A DNA stretch of 64,000 bases from Alcanivorax sp. (GTDB taxonomy: Bacteria > Pseudomonadota > Gammaproteobacteria > Pseudomonadales > Alcanivoracaceae). The position numbers and the translations under genes were made by a program. Numbering within the stretch: position 1 is the stretch's first letter; each line of letters opens with the position of its first letter. Below the pieces are notes generated by a model. The model was not told the DNA's origin. It saw only the letters and a list, made by a program, of their open reading frames with translations, and did no database searches. Positions 1 through 10,652 of this stretch are shown here, piece after piece. The DNA lies in contig JAKUPL010000013.1 in the NCBI GenBank assembly GCA_022449455.1, positions 51,003-115,002 of the forward strand, read 5' to 3'.

Positions 1-2
1 GG

Positions 3-1025
3 AAAGGCATCACCGACAGCCCGCTGTGCGGGCCCACCAATAACCCCTGGAACCCGGAGAAAACCGCCGGCGGTTCCAGTGGCGGCTCGGCGGCGGCGGT
101 GTCCGCCGGCATGGCGCCGCTGGCGCTGGGCACCGACGCCGGCGGCTCGATCCGCATTCCCGCCGCCTTCTGCGGCATTGTCGGCCATAAGCCCACCTTC
201 GGCGAGGTGCCGCACTGGCCGGCCAGCCCGTTCGGCACCCTGGCCCACGCCGGGCCCATGACCCGCTCGGTGGAGGACTGCGCGCTGATGATGCAGGTGC
301 TCACCGAGGCGGACAGCCGCGACGCCCAGGCGGCGCCACGGCGTCAGGTGGACTATCTGGCCGCCCTCGCCGGCGACCTGAAGGACCTGCGCATCGCCTA
401 CAGCAATAATCTCGGCTACGTGGATGTGGACCCGGACATCGAACGGGCCAGCGCCGAGGCGGTGGCGGTGTTCCGCGAGCTGGGCGCCACCGTGGTGGAA
501 GTGGACCCGGGCTTCAGCAACCCGCTGGCCGCCTTCGGCCACCTGTTCTACGGCGGCGCCGCCAACGCCTGCCGGGACCTGGGGCCGCGCAAGCGCGCCC
601 TGATGGACCCGGCCCTGGTGCAGGTGGTGGAGAAAGCCGAGAAGCTGTCGATGCTGGATTATCTGGCGGCGGTCAATGAGCGCATGGCGCTGTCCGAGCG
701 CATGGCCGTGTTCCATCAGAAGTACGACCTGCTGCTCACCCCTACCCTGCCGATCACCGCCTTCGACACCAACCGGGAGGTGCCCCGGGACTGGCCCAGC
801 ACCCGCTGGCCCACCTGGACGCCCTTTACCTACCCGTTCAACCTGACCGGCCAGCCGGCCCTGTCGGTGCCCCTGGGGCTGGCCGGCGACGGCCTGCCCA
901 TGGGCCTGCAGATCGTCGGCCGCCGCTTCCAGGACGAACTGGTGCTCAAGGCCGGCCATCTGTTCGAGCGGGCCCGTCCTTTCACCGGGCGCCCGCAGCT
1001 GGCGCTCGCCGGCCTGGAGGCGTGA
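3..1025 (+). CDS. Amidase family protein (amidase signature hydrolase), 5'-truncated by window edge
   Basis: This is the C-terminal three quarters of an amidase-signature (AS) enzyme, which hydrolyses a C-N bond in an amide. The frame is open from the first bases. The glycine/serine-rich AS core is visible at once (GGSSGGSAAAVSAG), followed by GTDAGGSIRIPAAFCG, which holds the catalytic serines of the Ser-cisSer-Lys triad; the lysine lies upstream of the window. The C-terminal part (PALSVPLGLAGDGLPMGLQIVG) is typical of the family. The substrate cannot be told from sequence. It is followed directly by an aminotransferase whose start region touches its stop codon, so the two are probably co-transcribed and may act in the same nitrogen-compound pathway. 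Confidence 0.9.
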   Translation, partial: KGITDSPLCGPTNNPWNPEKTAGGSSGGSAAAVSAGMAPLALGTDAGGSIRIPAAFCGIVGHKPTFGEVPHWPASPFGTLAHAGPMTRSVEDCALMMQVLTEADSRDAQAAPRRQVDYLAALAGDLKDLRIAYSNNLGYVDVDPDIERASAEAVAVFRELGATVVEVDPGFSNPLAAFGHLFYGGAANACRDLGPRKRALMDPALVQVVEKAEKLSMLDYLAAVNERMALSERMAVFHQKYDLLLTPTLPITAFDTNREVPRDWPSTRWPTWTPFTYPFNLTGQPALSVPLGLAGDGLPMGLQIVGRRFQDELVLKAGHLFERARPFTGRPQLALAGLEA

Positions 1026-1027
1026 CC

Positions 1028-2230
1028 ATGAGCAACATCAACCTGGACACGGACTTCTACGAAACCGAGGACCCGATCTGGAACCCGGCGCTGCTGACCA
1101 TTCCGGTGCCGGGCATCCGCCGCATGGTGAACCTGGCGGCGACCATGGACGATGTGATCCATTTGTCGATCGGCCAGCCGGATCTGAAACCCCCGGAGCA
1201 TGTGGTGCAGGCGGCGGTGGACGCCCTGCAGGCGGGCCAGACCGGCTACACCATGGACGCCGGCCTGCCGGAACTGCTGGAGGCGCTGGCCGAATATTAT
1301 GGCGAGCGCTACCACCGCACTCTGGCGCCGGAAAACATCATGATCACCACCGGCGCCACCGAGGCGATCTACCTGGCGCTCACCGCCACCTCGGCGCCGG
1401 GCCGGGAGTTCATCGTGCCGGAACCGTCGTTCATGCTGTACGCGCCGCTGATCCGCATGAACGGCGGCGTGGTCAAGACCATCCCCACCCGCGCCGAGAA
1501 CCAGCATCAGCTCGATCCCCAGGAAGTGATCGACGCCATCGACGCCAACACCTACGCCATCGTGCTGAACTCGCCCAGCAATCCCACCGGCACCGTCTAT
1601 CCCCGGGAAACCGTGGAAGCCATCGTCCAGGAAGCGGCCTACCGGGGCGTCTACGTGATCAGCGACGAGGTCTATGACCATCTGATCTACGATGGCCGCG
1701 AGTACCCCAGCGTGCTGTCCTGCTGCTCGGACCTGGATCATGTGATGGTGGTGTCCAGCTTTTCCAAGACCTTCAGCATGGCGGGCATGCGCATCGGCTG
1801 GCTGATCGCCAGCCAGGGCGCGATCAAGAAGCTGCGGCGCTACCACATGTTCACCACCACGGTGGCGAACACTCCCTGCCAGTGGGCCGGCGTGGCGGCG
1901 CTGCGTGGCGACCGTGCCTTTATCGACGACATGCTCACGGAATATCAGCGCCGCCGCGACCGGCTGGTGGACCTGGTCAAGCAGACGCCGCACCTGACCG
2001 GCTATCGCCCGGACGGCGCCTTCTACCTGTTTCCGTCGCTGCCCGACGGCGTCAACGGCGGCAATGTGGCGCTGAAGCTGCTGCGCGAAACCGGGGTGTG
2101 CACGGTGGCGGGGGAAACCTTCGGGGACAGCTGCGCCAACGCGCTGCGCATCAGCTATTCCACCTCCCTGGATCAGATCGAGGCGGCGTTCGAGCGCATG
2201 ATTCCGTGGATGGAAAAACAGGACTGGTGA
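1028..2230 (+). CDS. PLP-dependent class I/II aminotransferase
   Basis: Fold-type I aminotransferase of 400 residues, the usual length for the AspC/AlaT-like group. The PLP-binding lysine is in SSFSKTFSMAGMRIGW (K247). Other family marks are NSPSNPTGTVY (the Asn that contacts the cofactor) and SDEVYDHLIY (Asp and Tyr near the PLP ring). I chose ATG at 1028 because GGAGG at 1016-1020 lies 7 nt ahead of it; a GTG at 1022 overlapping the amidase stop is the alternative. Which amino and keto acids it uses is not clear. The coupling with the amidase suggests a small catabolic unit. Confidence 0.92.
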   Translation: MSNINLDTDFYETEDPIWNPALLTIPVPGIRRMVNLAATMDDVIHLSIGQPDLKPPEHVVQAAVDALQAGQTGYTMDAGLPELLEALAEYYGERYHRTLAPENIMITTGATEAIYLALTATSAPGREFIVPEPSFMLYAPLIRMNGGVVKTIPTRAENQHQLDPQEVIDAIDANTYAIVLNSPSNPTGTVYPRETVEAIVQEAAYRGVYVISDEVYDHLIYDGREYPSVLSCCSDLDHVMVVSSFSKTFSMAGMRIGWLIASQGAIKKLRRYHMFTTTVANTPCQWAGVAALRGDRAFIDDMLTEYQRRRDRLVDLVKQTPHLTGYRPDGAFYLFPSLPDGVNGGNVALKLLRETGVCTVAGETFGDSCANALRISYSTSLDQIEAAFERMIPWMEKQDW

Positions 2231-2246
2231 AGAGGAAAAAGAGACA

Positions 2247-2280
2247 GCCGTGGGAGCGGTCGCCCGACCGCCCCCACGGC
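2247..2280 (-). terminator. Strong hairpin between convergent genes, likely secDF terminator
   Basis: A 16-bp inverted repeat with one mismatch (GCCGTGGGAGCGGTCG against its complement) lies between the aminotransferase (plus) and secF (minus). Read on the minus strand it is followed by CTGTCTCTTTTTCC, a T-rich tail, so it fits a rho-independent terminator for the yajC-secD-secF transcript. It may also stop plus-strand transcription, without a T tract. Confidence 0.7.
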
Positions 2281-2290
2281 TCATGACCGC

Positions 2291-3214
2291 TCAGGGCATT
2301 TCGTCGATTTCTTCCTTCTCGGGGATCAGGAAGTCGTCCTTGGACACGCCGAGGGTGAACAGCAGGTTGGCGACCACATAGATGGACGAATAGGTACCCA
2401 CGAAAATACCCACCAGCAGCGCCTCGGAGAAGGCGCGCATCACCTCGCCACCGAAGAAGAACAGCGCCACCAGCACCAGCATGGTGGTGAATGAAGTGTT
2501 GATGGTACGGGTCAGCGTCTCGTTGATGGCGCCGTTGACGATCAGATGGGGATCGGTTTCCCGGGTGTTGCGGAAATTTTCGCGGATGCGGTCGGCCACC
2601 ACGATGGAGTCGTTCAGCGAGTAGCCGATCAGCGCCAGTACCGCCGCCAGCACCGTCAGATCGAACGGCCAGCGCAGCAACGAGAACAGCCCCAGCACGA
2701 TGATCACGTCGTGCAACAGCGCCGCCACCGTGGCGATGCCGAACTTGTTGGTGAACCGGAACCACACGTACACCAGCATCAGCCCCAGCGCCATCAGCAG
2801 CGCCAGACCGGACTGGTCACGCAATTCATCGCCCACCTGCGGGCCCACGAACTCCACCTGCTTGAGTTGCAGGCCGTCGATACCGCCGGCCAGGGACTGG
2901 AAAACCCGCTGGCCCACCTGGTCCGCCTCGATGCCGTCCTGGGGCGGCACGCGAATGCTCAGATCCCGGGACGAGCCGTACTGCTGCACCACCGCGTCCT
3001 CGAAGCCGGCCTGCTCCAGGGTGTCACGGGCGCCGGCGATGTCGATGTCCGCCGGGCTTTCCACCACCACGTTGGTGCCGCCGGTGAAATCGAGCCCCAG
3101 GTTCAGGCCACGGGTGGCGAGCAGAATGATGGAGGCGATCACCAGGCAGATCGACATCACGCCGAGCACCTTTCGCACGCCCATGAAATTGATCATTTTC
3201 TTGCTGTTGGACAT
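2291..3214 (-). CDS. secF: Protein translocase subunit SecF
   Basis: Inner-membrane subunit of the SecDF complex, an RND-type helper that uses the proton-motive force to pull secreted proteins through SecYEG. The protein has about 307 residues: an N-terminal membrane helix, the LGLDFTGGTNVVVE motif, a periplasmic domain, and five more helices with the conserved GYSLNDSIVVADRIREN segment. I favour ATG at 3214 because GGGAG stands 8 nt upstream; an ATG at 3232 is also in frame. It follows secD by 25 nt and is the last gene of the minus-strand run from queA. Confidence 0.97.
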   Translation of the reverse strand: MSNSKKMINFMGVRKVLGVMSICLVIASIILLATRGLNLGLDFTGGTNVVVESPADIDIAGARDTLEQAGFEDAVVQQYGSSRDLSIRVPPQDGIEADQVGQRVFQSLAGGIDGLQLKQVEFVGPQVGDELRDQSGLALLMALGLMLVYVWFRFTNKFGIATVAALLHDVIIVLGLFSLLRWPFDLTVLAAVLALIGYSLNDSIVVADRIRENFRNTRETDPHLIVNGAINETLTRTINTSFTTMLVLVALFFFGGEVMRAFSEALLVGIFVGTYSSIYVVANLLFTLGVSKDDFLIPEKEEIDEMP

Positions 3215-3239
3215 AGTCTTGCTCCCGGACATGACCGCC

Positions 3240-5120
3240 TCAGATGCTCAGTTTGGTCGGCGCGCGCGCACCCCGACCGTAGGTCATTTCCACCAGCGCG
3301 CGGGTGCCGATGATGGCCGTGAACATGGACGAGAGAATGCCGATGAACAGCGTGACCGCGAAACCCTGCACCGAGCCGGTACCGGCGGAGAACAGGATCA
3401 CCGCGACGATCATGGTGGTGATGTTGGCGTCCAGAATGGTGGTGAAGGCGCGGTTGTAGCCTTCGTCGATGGCCTCGCGGGGGCGGCGCCCGTTGCGCAG
3501 TTCCTCGCGGATGCGTTCGTAGATCAACACGTTGGCGTCCACCGCCATGCCCACCGTCAGCACGATGCCGGCGATGCCCGGCAGGGTCAGGGTGGCGCCG
3601 GGGATCAGCGACATCACGCCGACGATGATCACCAGGTTACCGAGCAGCGCGATGTTCGCGAAAATGCCGAAAACCTTGTACCAGACCAGCATGAAGATCA
3701 GCACCAGGGCCATGCCCAGCACCATGGACTTGAGGCCGGCTTCGATGTTTTCGCGGCCCAGGCTCGGGCCGATGGTGCGCTCCTCCACGATGGTCACCGG
3801 CGCCGCCAGCGAACCAGCGCGTAGCAGCAGCGCCAGCTCCGAGGCTTCCGCCGGGCTGTCCAGACCGGTGATGCGGAAGCGGCTGCCCAGGGTGTCCTGG
3901 ATGGTGGCCACGTTGATCACGTAGCGGTCGGTGGTGCTTTCCGGCACCTGGCGACGCTCGCCGTTCTCACCCTCGACGGTTTTCATTTCCGTCTTGGTCT
4001 CGATGAACAGCACCGCCATCGGGTTGCCCACGTTCTTGGAGGTGACCCGCTGCATGCTGCGCGCGCCGGTGGAGTCCAGCTCCACGTTGACCTGGGGCGA
4101 ACCGCTCTGCTGGTCGAAGCCCATCTGCGCGTTGGTGACCTGATCACCGGTGGCGATCTTGGATTTCTCCAGAATCACCGGGCGGTTGTTCTGGTCGCGG
4201 AACGGGAAGATCTCGGTGCCCGGGGGCGCGATGCCAGTGGCGGCGCGCTGGGCGGAGTACTGATCCGCCACCAGGCGGAACTCCAGGGTCGCGGTGCGGC
4301 CCAGGATACGGCGGGCCTGGGCGGCGTCCTGCACGCCCGGCAGCTGTACCACGATGCGATCGGCGCCCTGACGCTGCACCACCGCCTCGGCGACGCCCAG
4401 CTCGTTGACCCGGTTGTTGAGGGCGGTGCGGTTCTGTTCCACCGCGTAGTCCTGCAGCTCTTCCAGGGTGGACGCGTTGAGGGTCAGCGTCAGACGCGGG
4501 TTTTCCTCCGCCTGATTCAGGGTGAACTCCGGCAGGGCGGTGCGCAGCGGCGCCCGCGCCGCGTCGGCGGCCACCTGATCGTCGAAGGTGGCCACCAGCT
4601 TCTGACCGTCGATGGCCACGTCCCGGTAACGGATGCCTTCGTCGCGCAGCGCCATCTTGGCCTGGCCGGACCAGGCTTCCATACGCTGCTGAATCACCGT
4701 TTCCATGTCCACCTGCAGCAGGAAATGCACGCCACCGCGCAGATCCAGGCCCAGGTTCATGGGCGAGGCGCCGACGGCGCGCAACCATTGCGGCGTGGTG
4801 GGCGCCAGGTTGAGCGCCACCACATAGTCGTCGCCGAGGCGGTCGCTGAGCAGTTGCCGCGCCCGCAGCTGGTCATTGGTGCTGTCCAGCCGTACCAGCC
4901 AGGAAGTGTTGACGGCTTCACCCGGGCCGTGTTCCACCCCGGCCTGGTCCAGCGCCTCGGCCACCTGGCGGCGTACCGACGCGGGCACCTCCTCGCCGGC
5001 GGCATTGGCACTGATCTGAACGGCGGGAACGTCCGGGAAGATGTTCGGCAGGGCATAAAGGCCGCACCCAAAAAGGACGGCCAACAGCAGGAAAAATTTC
5101 CAGCGCGGATAGCGGGTCAT
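3240..5120 (-). CDS. secD: Protein translocase subunit SecD
   Basis: Large subunit of SecDF. It has 626 residues, close to the E. coli protein. An N-terminal membrane segment (FFLLLAVLFGCGLYALPNIF) is followed by a long periplasmic part containing the LGLDLRGGVHFLLQV motif and the P1 head. The C-terminal half has five predicted helices, including the conserved GMAVDANVLIYERIREEL segment, where the conserved Asp is needed for proton coupling in the family. It lies between yajC (11 nt upstream) and secF, the usual order. Confidence 0.98.
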   Translation of the reverse strand: MTRYPRWKFFLLLAVLFGCGLYALPNIFPDVPAVQISANAAGEEVPASVRRQVAEALDQAGVEHGPGEAVNTSWLVRLDSTNDQLRARQLLSDRLGDDYVVALNLAPTTPQWLRAVGASPMNLGLDLRGGVHFLLQVDMETVIQQRMEAWSGQAKMALRDEGIRYRDVAIDGQKLVATFDDQVAADAARAPLRTALPEFTLNQAEENPRLTLTLNASTLEELQDYAVEQNRTALNNRVNELGVAEAVVQRQGADRIVVQLPGVQDAAQARRILGRTATLEFRLVADQYSAQRAATGIAPPGTEIFPFRDQNNRPVILEKSKIATGDQVTNAQMGFDQQSGSPQVNVELDSTGARSMQRVTSKNVGNPMAVLFIETKTEMKTVEGENGERRQVPESTTDRYVINVATIQDTLGSRFRITGLDSPAEASELALLLRAGSLAAPVTIVEERTIGPSLGRENIEAGLKSMVLGMALVLIFMLVWYKVFGIFANIALLGNLVIIVGVMSLIPGATLTLPGIAGIVLTVGMAVDANVLIYERIREELRNGRRPREAIDEGYNRAFTTILDANITTMIVAVILFSAGTGSVQGFAVTLFIGILSSMFTAIIGTRALVEMTYGRGARAPTKLSI

Positions 5121-5131
5121 AAGGCGTTACT

Positions 5132-5461
5132 TCAAATCGATTTGATGGTGCCCTTGGGCAGCGTGGCCTGGACACTCTGTTTTTGCAGCTTGATTTCCAG
5201 ATTGTTGGCGATCTCGAGCACCACGAAGTCGTCGGTGACCTTGATGACGCGGCCCAGGATGCCGCCGCTGGTCATTACTTCGTCGCCTTTGTTCAGGCTC
5301 TGCACCAGGTTCTTATGCTCCTTGGCGCGCTTCTGCTGCGGGCGGATCAGGAAGAAGTAGAACACCACCACCATCACCACCAGCATGATCAGCTCGATGC
5401 CGCCACCACCGGGTGCGGCGCCGCCGGTCTGGGCGTGCGCGGGAGAAATCAACCAGTTCAT
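5132..5461 (-). CDS. yajC: Preprotein translocase accessory subunit YajC
   Basis: Small membrane protein (109 residues) that associates with SecDF and the holotranslocon. A single hydrophobic helix (IELIMLVVMVVVFYFFLIRPQQKR) is followed by the conserved cytoplasmic segment with GDEVMTSGGILGRVIKV. GGAG stands 7 nt ahead of the start. The order tgt-yajC-secD-secF is standard in gammaproteobacteria. Confidence 0.97.
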   Translation of the reverse strand: MNWLISPAHAQTGGAAPGGGGIELIMLVVMVVVFYFFLIRPQQKRAKEHKNLVQSLNKGDEVMTSGGILGRVIKVTDDFVVLEIANNLEIKLQKQSVQATLPKGTIKSI

Positions 5462-5484
5462 TACGTTACTCCACGTTATCGTCG

Positions 5485-7655
<2,171 letters not shown>

Positions 7656-7665
7656 GGAACCGTCC

Positions 7666-8181
7666 TCACCGCTTGCCGCTTTTTCCGCTCTTGCCCTTCG
7701 CGCCGCCCTTGGCGGCGGCGCCGGGCCGGGGCAACACCACGGTGGCGGTGAGCGACAGGCGGTCATGCAGGGTCTGGTGCGGGTGCACCAGCACCACCAG
7801 ATAACCGGCGCCGAGGGTCAGCCAGGACAGCCCGGCGGCGGCGAAACGGGCCACCGTCTGCCAGAAACGCATGGGGCCGCCCCGGTAGTCGCGCACCTGC
7901 AGGCGCCAGGCGCGCATGCCCAGGGTCTGGCCGCCGTGCAGCCAGAACCAGGCGTAAAAGGCCCAGGTTTCCAGGATCAGCAGCGGGAACAGCACGCCGC
8001 GCAGCACCATCGGGTCGGCGCGGGTGACGCCGTTGATGTCCTGCACCGGCAGGCCGGTATGGTTATAGAGAAGCACGAACAGGCCGGCGCTGACGAACCA
8101 CAGGGCGATCACCAGGAAGCCGTCGTAAACCAGGGCCATAAAGCGTTTGAGCAAACCGGCGGGTTTGGCGTCTTCAATCAT
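7666..8181 (-). CDS. RDD-family integral membrane protein
   Basis: Small inner-membrane protein of 171 residues with an RDD domain, named for conserved Arg and Asp residues. Three hydrophobic stretches can be seen: [20 protein letters not shown], a middle one near [16 protein letters not shown], and [20 protein letters not shown]. The end is rich in Lys, Gly and Ser ([14 protein letters not shown]). The function of most RDD proteins is unknown; some act in ion transport. GGAG precedes the start. It is the last left-core gene and lies 10 nt upstream of queA. Confidence 0.85.
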   Translation of the reverse strand: MIEDAKPAGLLKRFMALVYDGFLVIALWFVSAGLFVLLYNHTGLPVQDINGVTRADPMVLRGVLFPLLILETWAFYAWFWLHGGQTLGMRAWRLQVRDYRGGPMRFWQTVARFAAAGLSWLTLGAGYLVVLVHPHQTLHDRLSLTATVVLPRPGAAAKGGAKGKSGKSGKR

Positions 8182-8230
8182 GGGGGCTCCGACGGGCGGA
8201 CCAGCGTCTGGCGACGAACGGATACGGAAT

Positions 8231-8254
8231 AAAAAGCCCGCGTTTAGCGGGAGC
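8231..8254 (-). terminator. Rho-independent terminator, apparently orphaned from tRNA-Leu
   Basis: On the minus strand CCCGC-TAAAC-GCGGG is followed by CTTTTT, a compact hairpin with a T5 tail. It stands just upstream of the RDD gene with no minus-strand gene immediately before it. Such short C/G hairpins often follow tRNA genes. It may be the original terminator of the tRNA-Leu now at 52,782, separated from it by the accessory block (inference). Confidence 0.65.
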
Positions 8255-8475
8255 TTCGTTTCATGCTGGGTAGCAGAGCGGGACTTGGCCCAATGCGCGA
8301 GTGTAGCAGAAACCGATTCAAAACCGCCAATGATCCGCCACCGGGCGCCTCTTGCCCAGACCCACTTCTGGCGAACTTTCTGTCGTGATCAATCCAAAGA
8401 CCGCGCCTTGCCGGAGCGGGGTTCACCGAGGCGCCGATGCTCCGGGGCCTGACGTTAGAGCCATAGGGGCGCCGA
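8255..8475. other. Gene-free left edge of the accessory block
   Basis: About 220 nt with no convincing ORF, RNA gene or intact copy of the tRNA-Leu 3' end. Base composition still resembles the core. The core/accessory junction should lie here or at the terminator just to the left. Confidence 0.5.
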
Positions 8476-9105
8476 TCAACCGTATTCAGTCCGCACATCG
8501 TGCCGGCGCTCCTTTAGCACCGCGTCCCGGATCATGCGCCAGACAAAATCACCTATCTCCTCTAGCGTGTAGCGACCATCGTCGCTAAACCAGGTGGCTA
8601 CCCAGTTGAGCGCGCCGAGGCCTATAAGCCGCAGCAAATCAAGATCCACTTCCTTTCGAATTACCCCTTTCTCCGCCAGTGACTTGAGCATAGTCGCCCA
8701 GAGGGACTCATAACGGTCGCGCAACTTGATCATCTCCTTACGTGCCTCGCCGCGCAGAGAACGCCACTCAAACAACAGTACATAGACCATGTCCGAGCCG
8801 CTGACCAGCATCTGAAGGTGCGCATTGATGCCTCTACGCAACTGCTCCACGGGTTCCGCCGCACCGGCCACGGCTTCGGAGACAGCAGTCGAGGTTTGCT
8901 CCAAACCAAGGCGCATCAGATCAACAAGAATATCCTCCTTGGCCTGATACCGGTAATGAAGGCTGCCGGGCAGCAAATTACACGCTTTTGCGATTTCTTT
9001 CACCGTGGTCCGGTCATAGCCCTGCTCACGAAACAGTCGAGCGGCGGATGTCAATACAAACTGACGATCAGACCGGGCCGGACCGGCCGGGCGCTTTTTT
9101 CTCAT
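8476..9105 (-). CDS. TetR/AcrR-family transcriptional regulator
   Basis: A 209-residue repressor-type protein. The N-terminal helix-turn-helix is clear (AARLFREQGYDRTTVKEIAKACNLLPGSLHYRYQAKEDIL, about residues 22-60). The C-terminal ligand and dimer domain resembles regulators of acyl-CoA or steroid catabolism in length and in the RDRYESLWATMLKSLAEKG type of segment. GGAGGAG precedes the ATG by 7 nt. It is the only TetR gene in the accessory block, so it is the best candidate for the protein that reads the TTGKT-N6-AMCAA palindromes at four operon heads (inference). A degenerate copy of that palindrome lies upstream at 9263-9278. Confidence 0.9.
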   Translation of the reverse strand: MRKKRPAGPARSDRQFVLTSAARLFREQGYDRTTVKEIAKACNLLPGSLHYRYQAKEDILVDLMRLGLEQTSTAVSEAVAGAAEPVEQLRRGINAHLQMLVSGSDMVYVLLFEWRSLRGEARKEMIKLRDRYESLWATMLKSLAEKGVIRKEVDLDLLRLIGLGALNWVATWFSDDGRYTLEEIGDFVWRMIRDAVLKERRHDVRTEYG

Positions 9106-9262
9106 GGTTTTTCTCCTCCGGCCTCGGGGTACGGCGCGAATCCGAATTGCGAGAGTCCATTGCCTGCGTCAGACCGACGACTTCCCCGTAATGGCTCGTC
9201 ACGCCGAAGATCCGCGCGGCCCGCTGATTTTCTCACAAGTCATCGGCTAAGCACCACCGGCC

Positions 9263-9278
9263 TTGGTCAGCTGGCCAG
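9263..9278. promoter_or_regulatory. Degenerate copy of the TTGKT-N6-AMCAA palindrome (doubtful)
   Basis: TTGGT-CAGCTG-GCCAG has a perfect left arm and 3 of 5 matches in the right arm, at the same 6-nt spacing as the four good sites. It is upstream of the TetR gene, so it could be a weak autoregulatory site. The match may be chance. The rest of 9106-9344 shows nothing else I can name. Confidence 0.2.
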
Positions 9279-9344
9279 GGAGGAGGTCCGGGCCGTGTAC
9301 GGTCTGCGTCGCACCGAATGCCGATGCTGCTTCGGTATCATGCC

Positions 9345-10577
9345 TTATACCAACGATTTCAATTCGGTGCTCGGATCTTTCAATGCTTCAACATCGACGT
9401 CCTTGCCTTGATATACAAGCTTCTTCCCGACCATGAAGGCCATGGGCAGATTTACCGCGTCAACGGCCACCAGCCGGCTTCCGCGTAAATAGAATACCAC
9501 AAACGCTTCATCCGAGGGATCACCGCGAACCACCCGCTGATCGTGGTTTTGAGATAACCCCACCATTTGTAAGCGTACGTTAAACTGGTTCGACCAGAAC
9601 CACGGCACGCTTGTGTAGGGCACGCGCTCACCCATAAGCGTCGCCGCCGCAGTACGAGCCTGATCGACGGCATTCGCCACGGACTCAAGTCGTTGCATCT
9701 TTTCAAATAACAGATTCCGGTGGCGGGTACAGTCGCCGATCGCCAGGACAGCGGGATCCGCGGTACGAGTAAACTCGTCAACGACAATACCGTCATCACA
9801 GGGCAAGCCCGCGGCCTCGGCTAGAGCGGTTTCCGGAAGAACACCGATGGAAACAAGCACGATATCGGCCGGCACGATACCGCCGTTCGCCAATCTCACG
9901 CCCGTCACACAACCTTGCTCTCCCGCTTCGAAGCCGGTAACCGCGGTGTTCAAACGTACGTCCACGCCGGCGTCAGTATGCTTGGCGTAAAAGAATGCGG
10001 ACATTTCCGGCCCAGTAACCCGTTGCATAAGCCGATCAGCGGCTTCCAGTACGGTGACATCGACGCCGCTCTTGTTTGCGCTGGCGGCGACCTCGAGACC
10101 GATATAGCCGCCACCCACGATGACCAAACGTTTCCCTGCAACTAATTGTTGGCGCAAGTTATCCGCATCGGCTATATCATGCAAATAGTGAATGCCTTTC
10201 AAGTCCGCTCCCGGCGCATTCAAACGCCGAACACGCGATCCCGTGGCCAGGACAAGTTGATCGTATTTCAAGGTGCTCTGGTCCGACAACCGGATGATTT
10301 TGTTGTTTCGATCGATTTGCACGACTCGCACACCGAGCCGCAACTGATGACCCGCCTTTTCATATATTGAACTTGGCTTCAAATACAGTGAACCCTGATC
10401 AACTTCGCCTGTCAGGTAATTCTTGGACAGAGGCGGGCGCTGATAGGGTGGGTGGGGCTCTTCGCCCACCAGAATCACTTTATGCTGATATTTCTTTTGC
10501 AACAGTGTTGTCAAAAGCGCTCCCGCCGCGTGCCCGCCGCCAACGATGACCGTCGTTTGTTTCTGATTGTTCGTCAT
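9345..10577 (-). CDS. NAD(P)H-dependent ferredoxin reductase of the CYP153 system
   Basis: FAD flavoprotein (410 residues) of the putidaredoxin/rhodocoxin reductase type, which passes electrons from NAD(P)H to the [2Fe-2S] ferredoxin encoded three genes upstream. Two Rossmann motifs are visible: VIVGGGHAAGALL at the N terminus for FAD, and RLVIVGGGYIGLEVAAS in mid-protein for NAD(P)H. The FAD-contacting VLAIGDCTRH segment follows. The start is the ATG at 10577 that places the FAD motif near residue 10; upstream codons in frame lack a good ribosome site. It is the last gene of the ferredoxin-P450-GMC-reductase operon. Confidence 0.93.
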   Translation of the reverse strand: MTNNQKQTTVIVGGGHAAGALLTTLLQKKYQHKVILVGEEPHPPYQRPPLSKNYLTGEVDQGSLYLKPSSIYEKAGHQLRLGVRVVQIDRNNKIIRLSDQSTLKYDQLVLATGSRVRRLNAPGADLKGIHYLHDIADADNLRQQLVAGKRLVIVGGGYIGLEVAASANKSGVDVTVLEAADRLMQRVTGPEMSAFFYAKHTDAGVDVRLNTAVTGFEAGEQGCVTGVRLANGGIVPADIVLVSIGVLPETALAEAAGLPCDDGIVVDEFTRTADPAVLAIGDCTRHRNLLFEKMQRLESVANAVDQARTAAATLMGERVPYTSVPWFWSNQFNVRLQMVGLSQNHDQRVVRGDPSDEAFVVFYLRGSRLVAVDAVNLPMAFMVGKKLVYQGKDVDVEALKDPSTELKSLV

Positions 10578-10652
10578 AGCCTGTCTCTTTTCTACTGTGC
10601 CTTGGGGTCCGATTTCACGATTACAAACGCCATGGGGACGAGCTCGCCGCAC

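Noticed and set aside
830..2284. 484-codon minus-strand frame opposite the aminotransferase
   Set aside because: It is a shadow of the aminotransferase coding frame: GC-rich, low-complexity translation and no ribosome site.
8255..8475. Left attachment site matching the tRNA-Leu 3' end
   Set aside because: I searched for the sequence next to the tRNA 3' end (e.g. TGGTACCAGAGGCCGG). Only a short GGACTTG match near 8279 was seen, too short to count. No integrase gene is present in the block.
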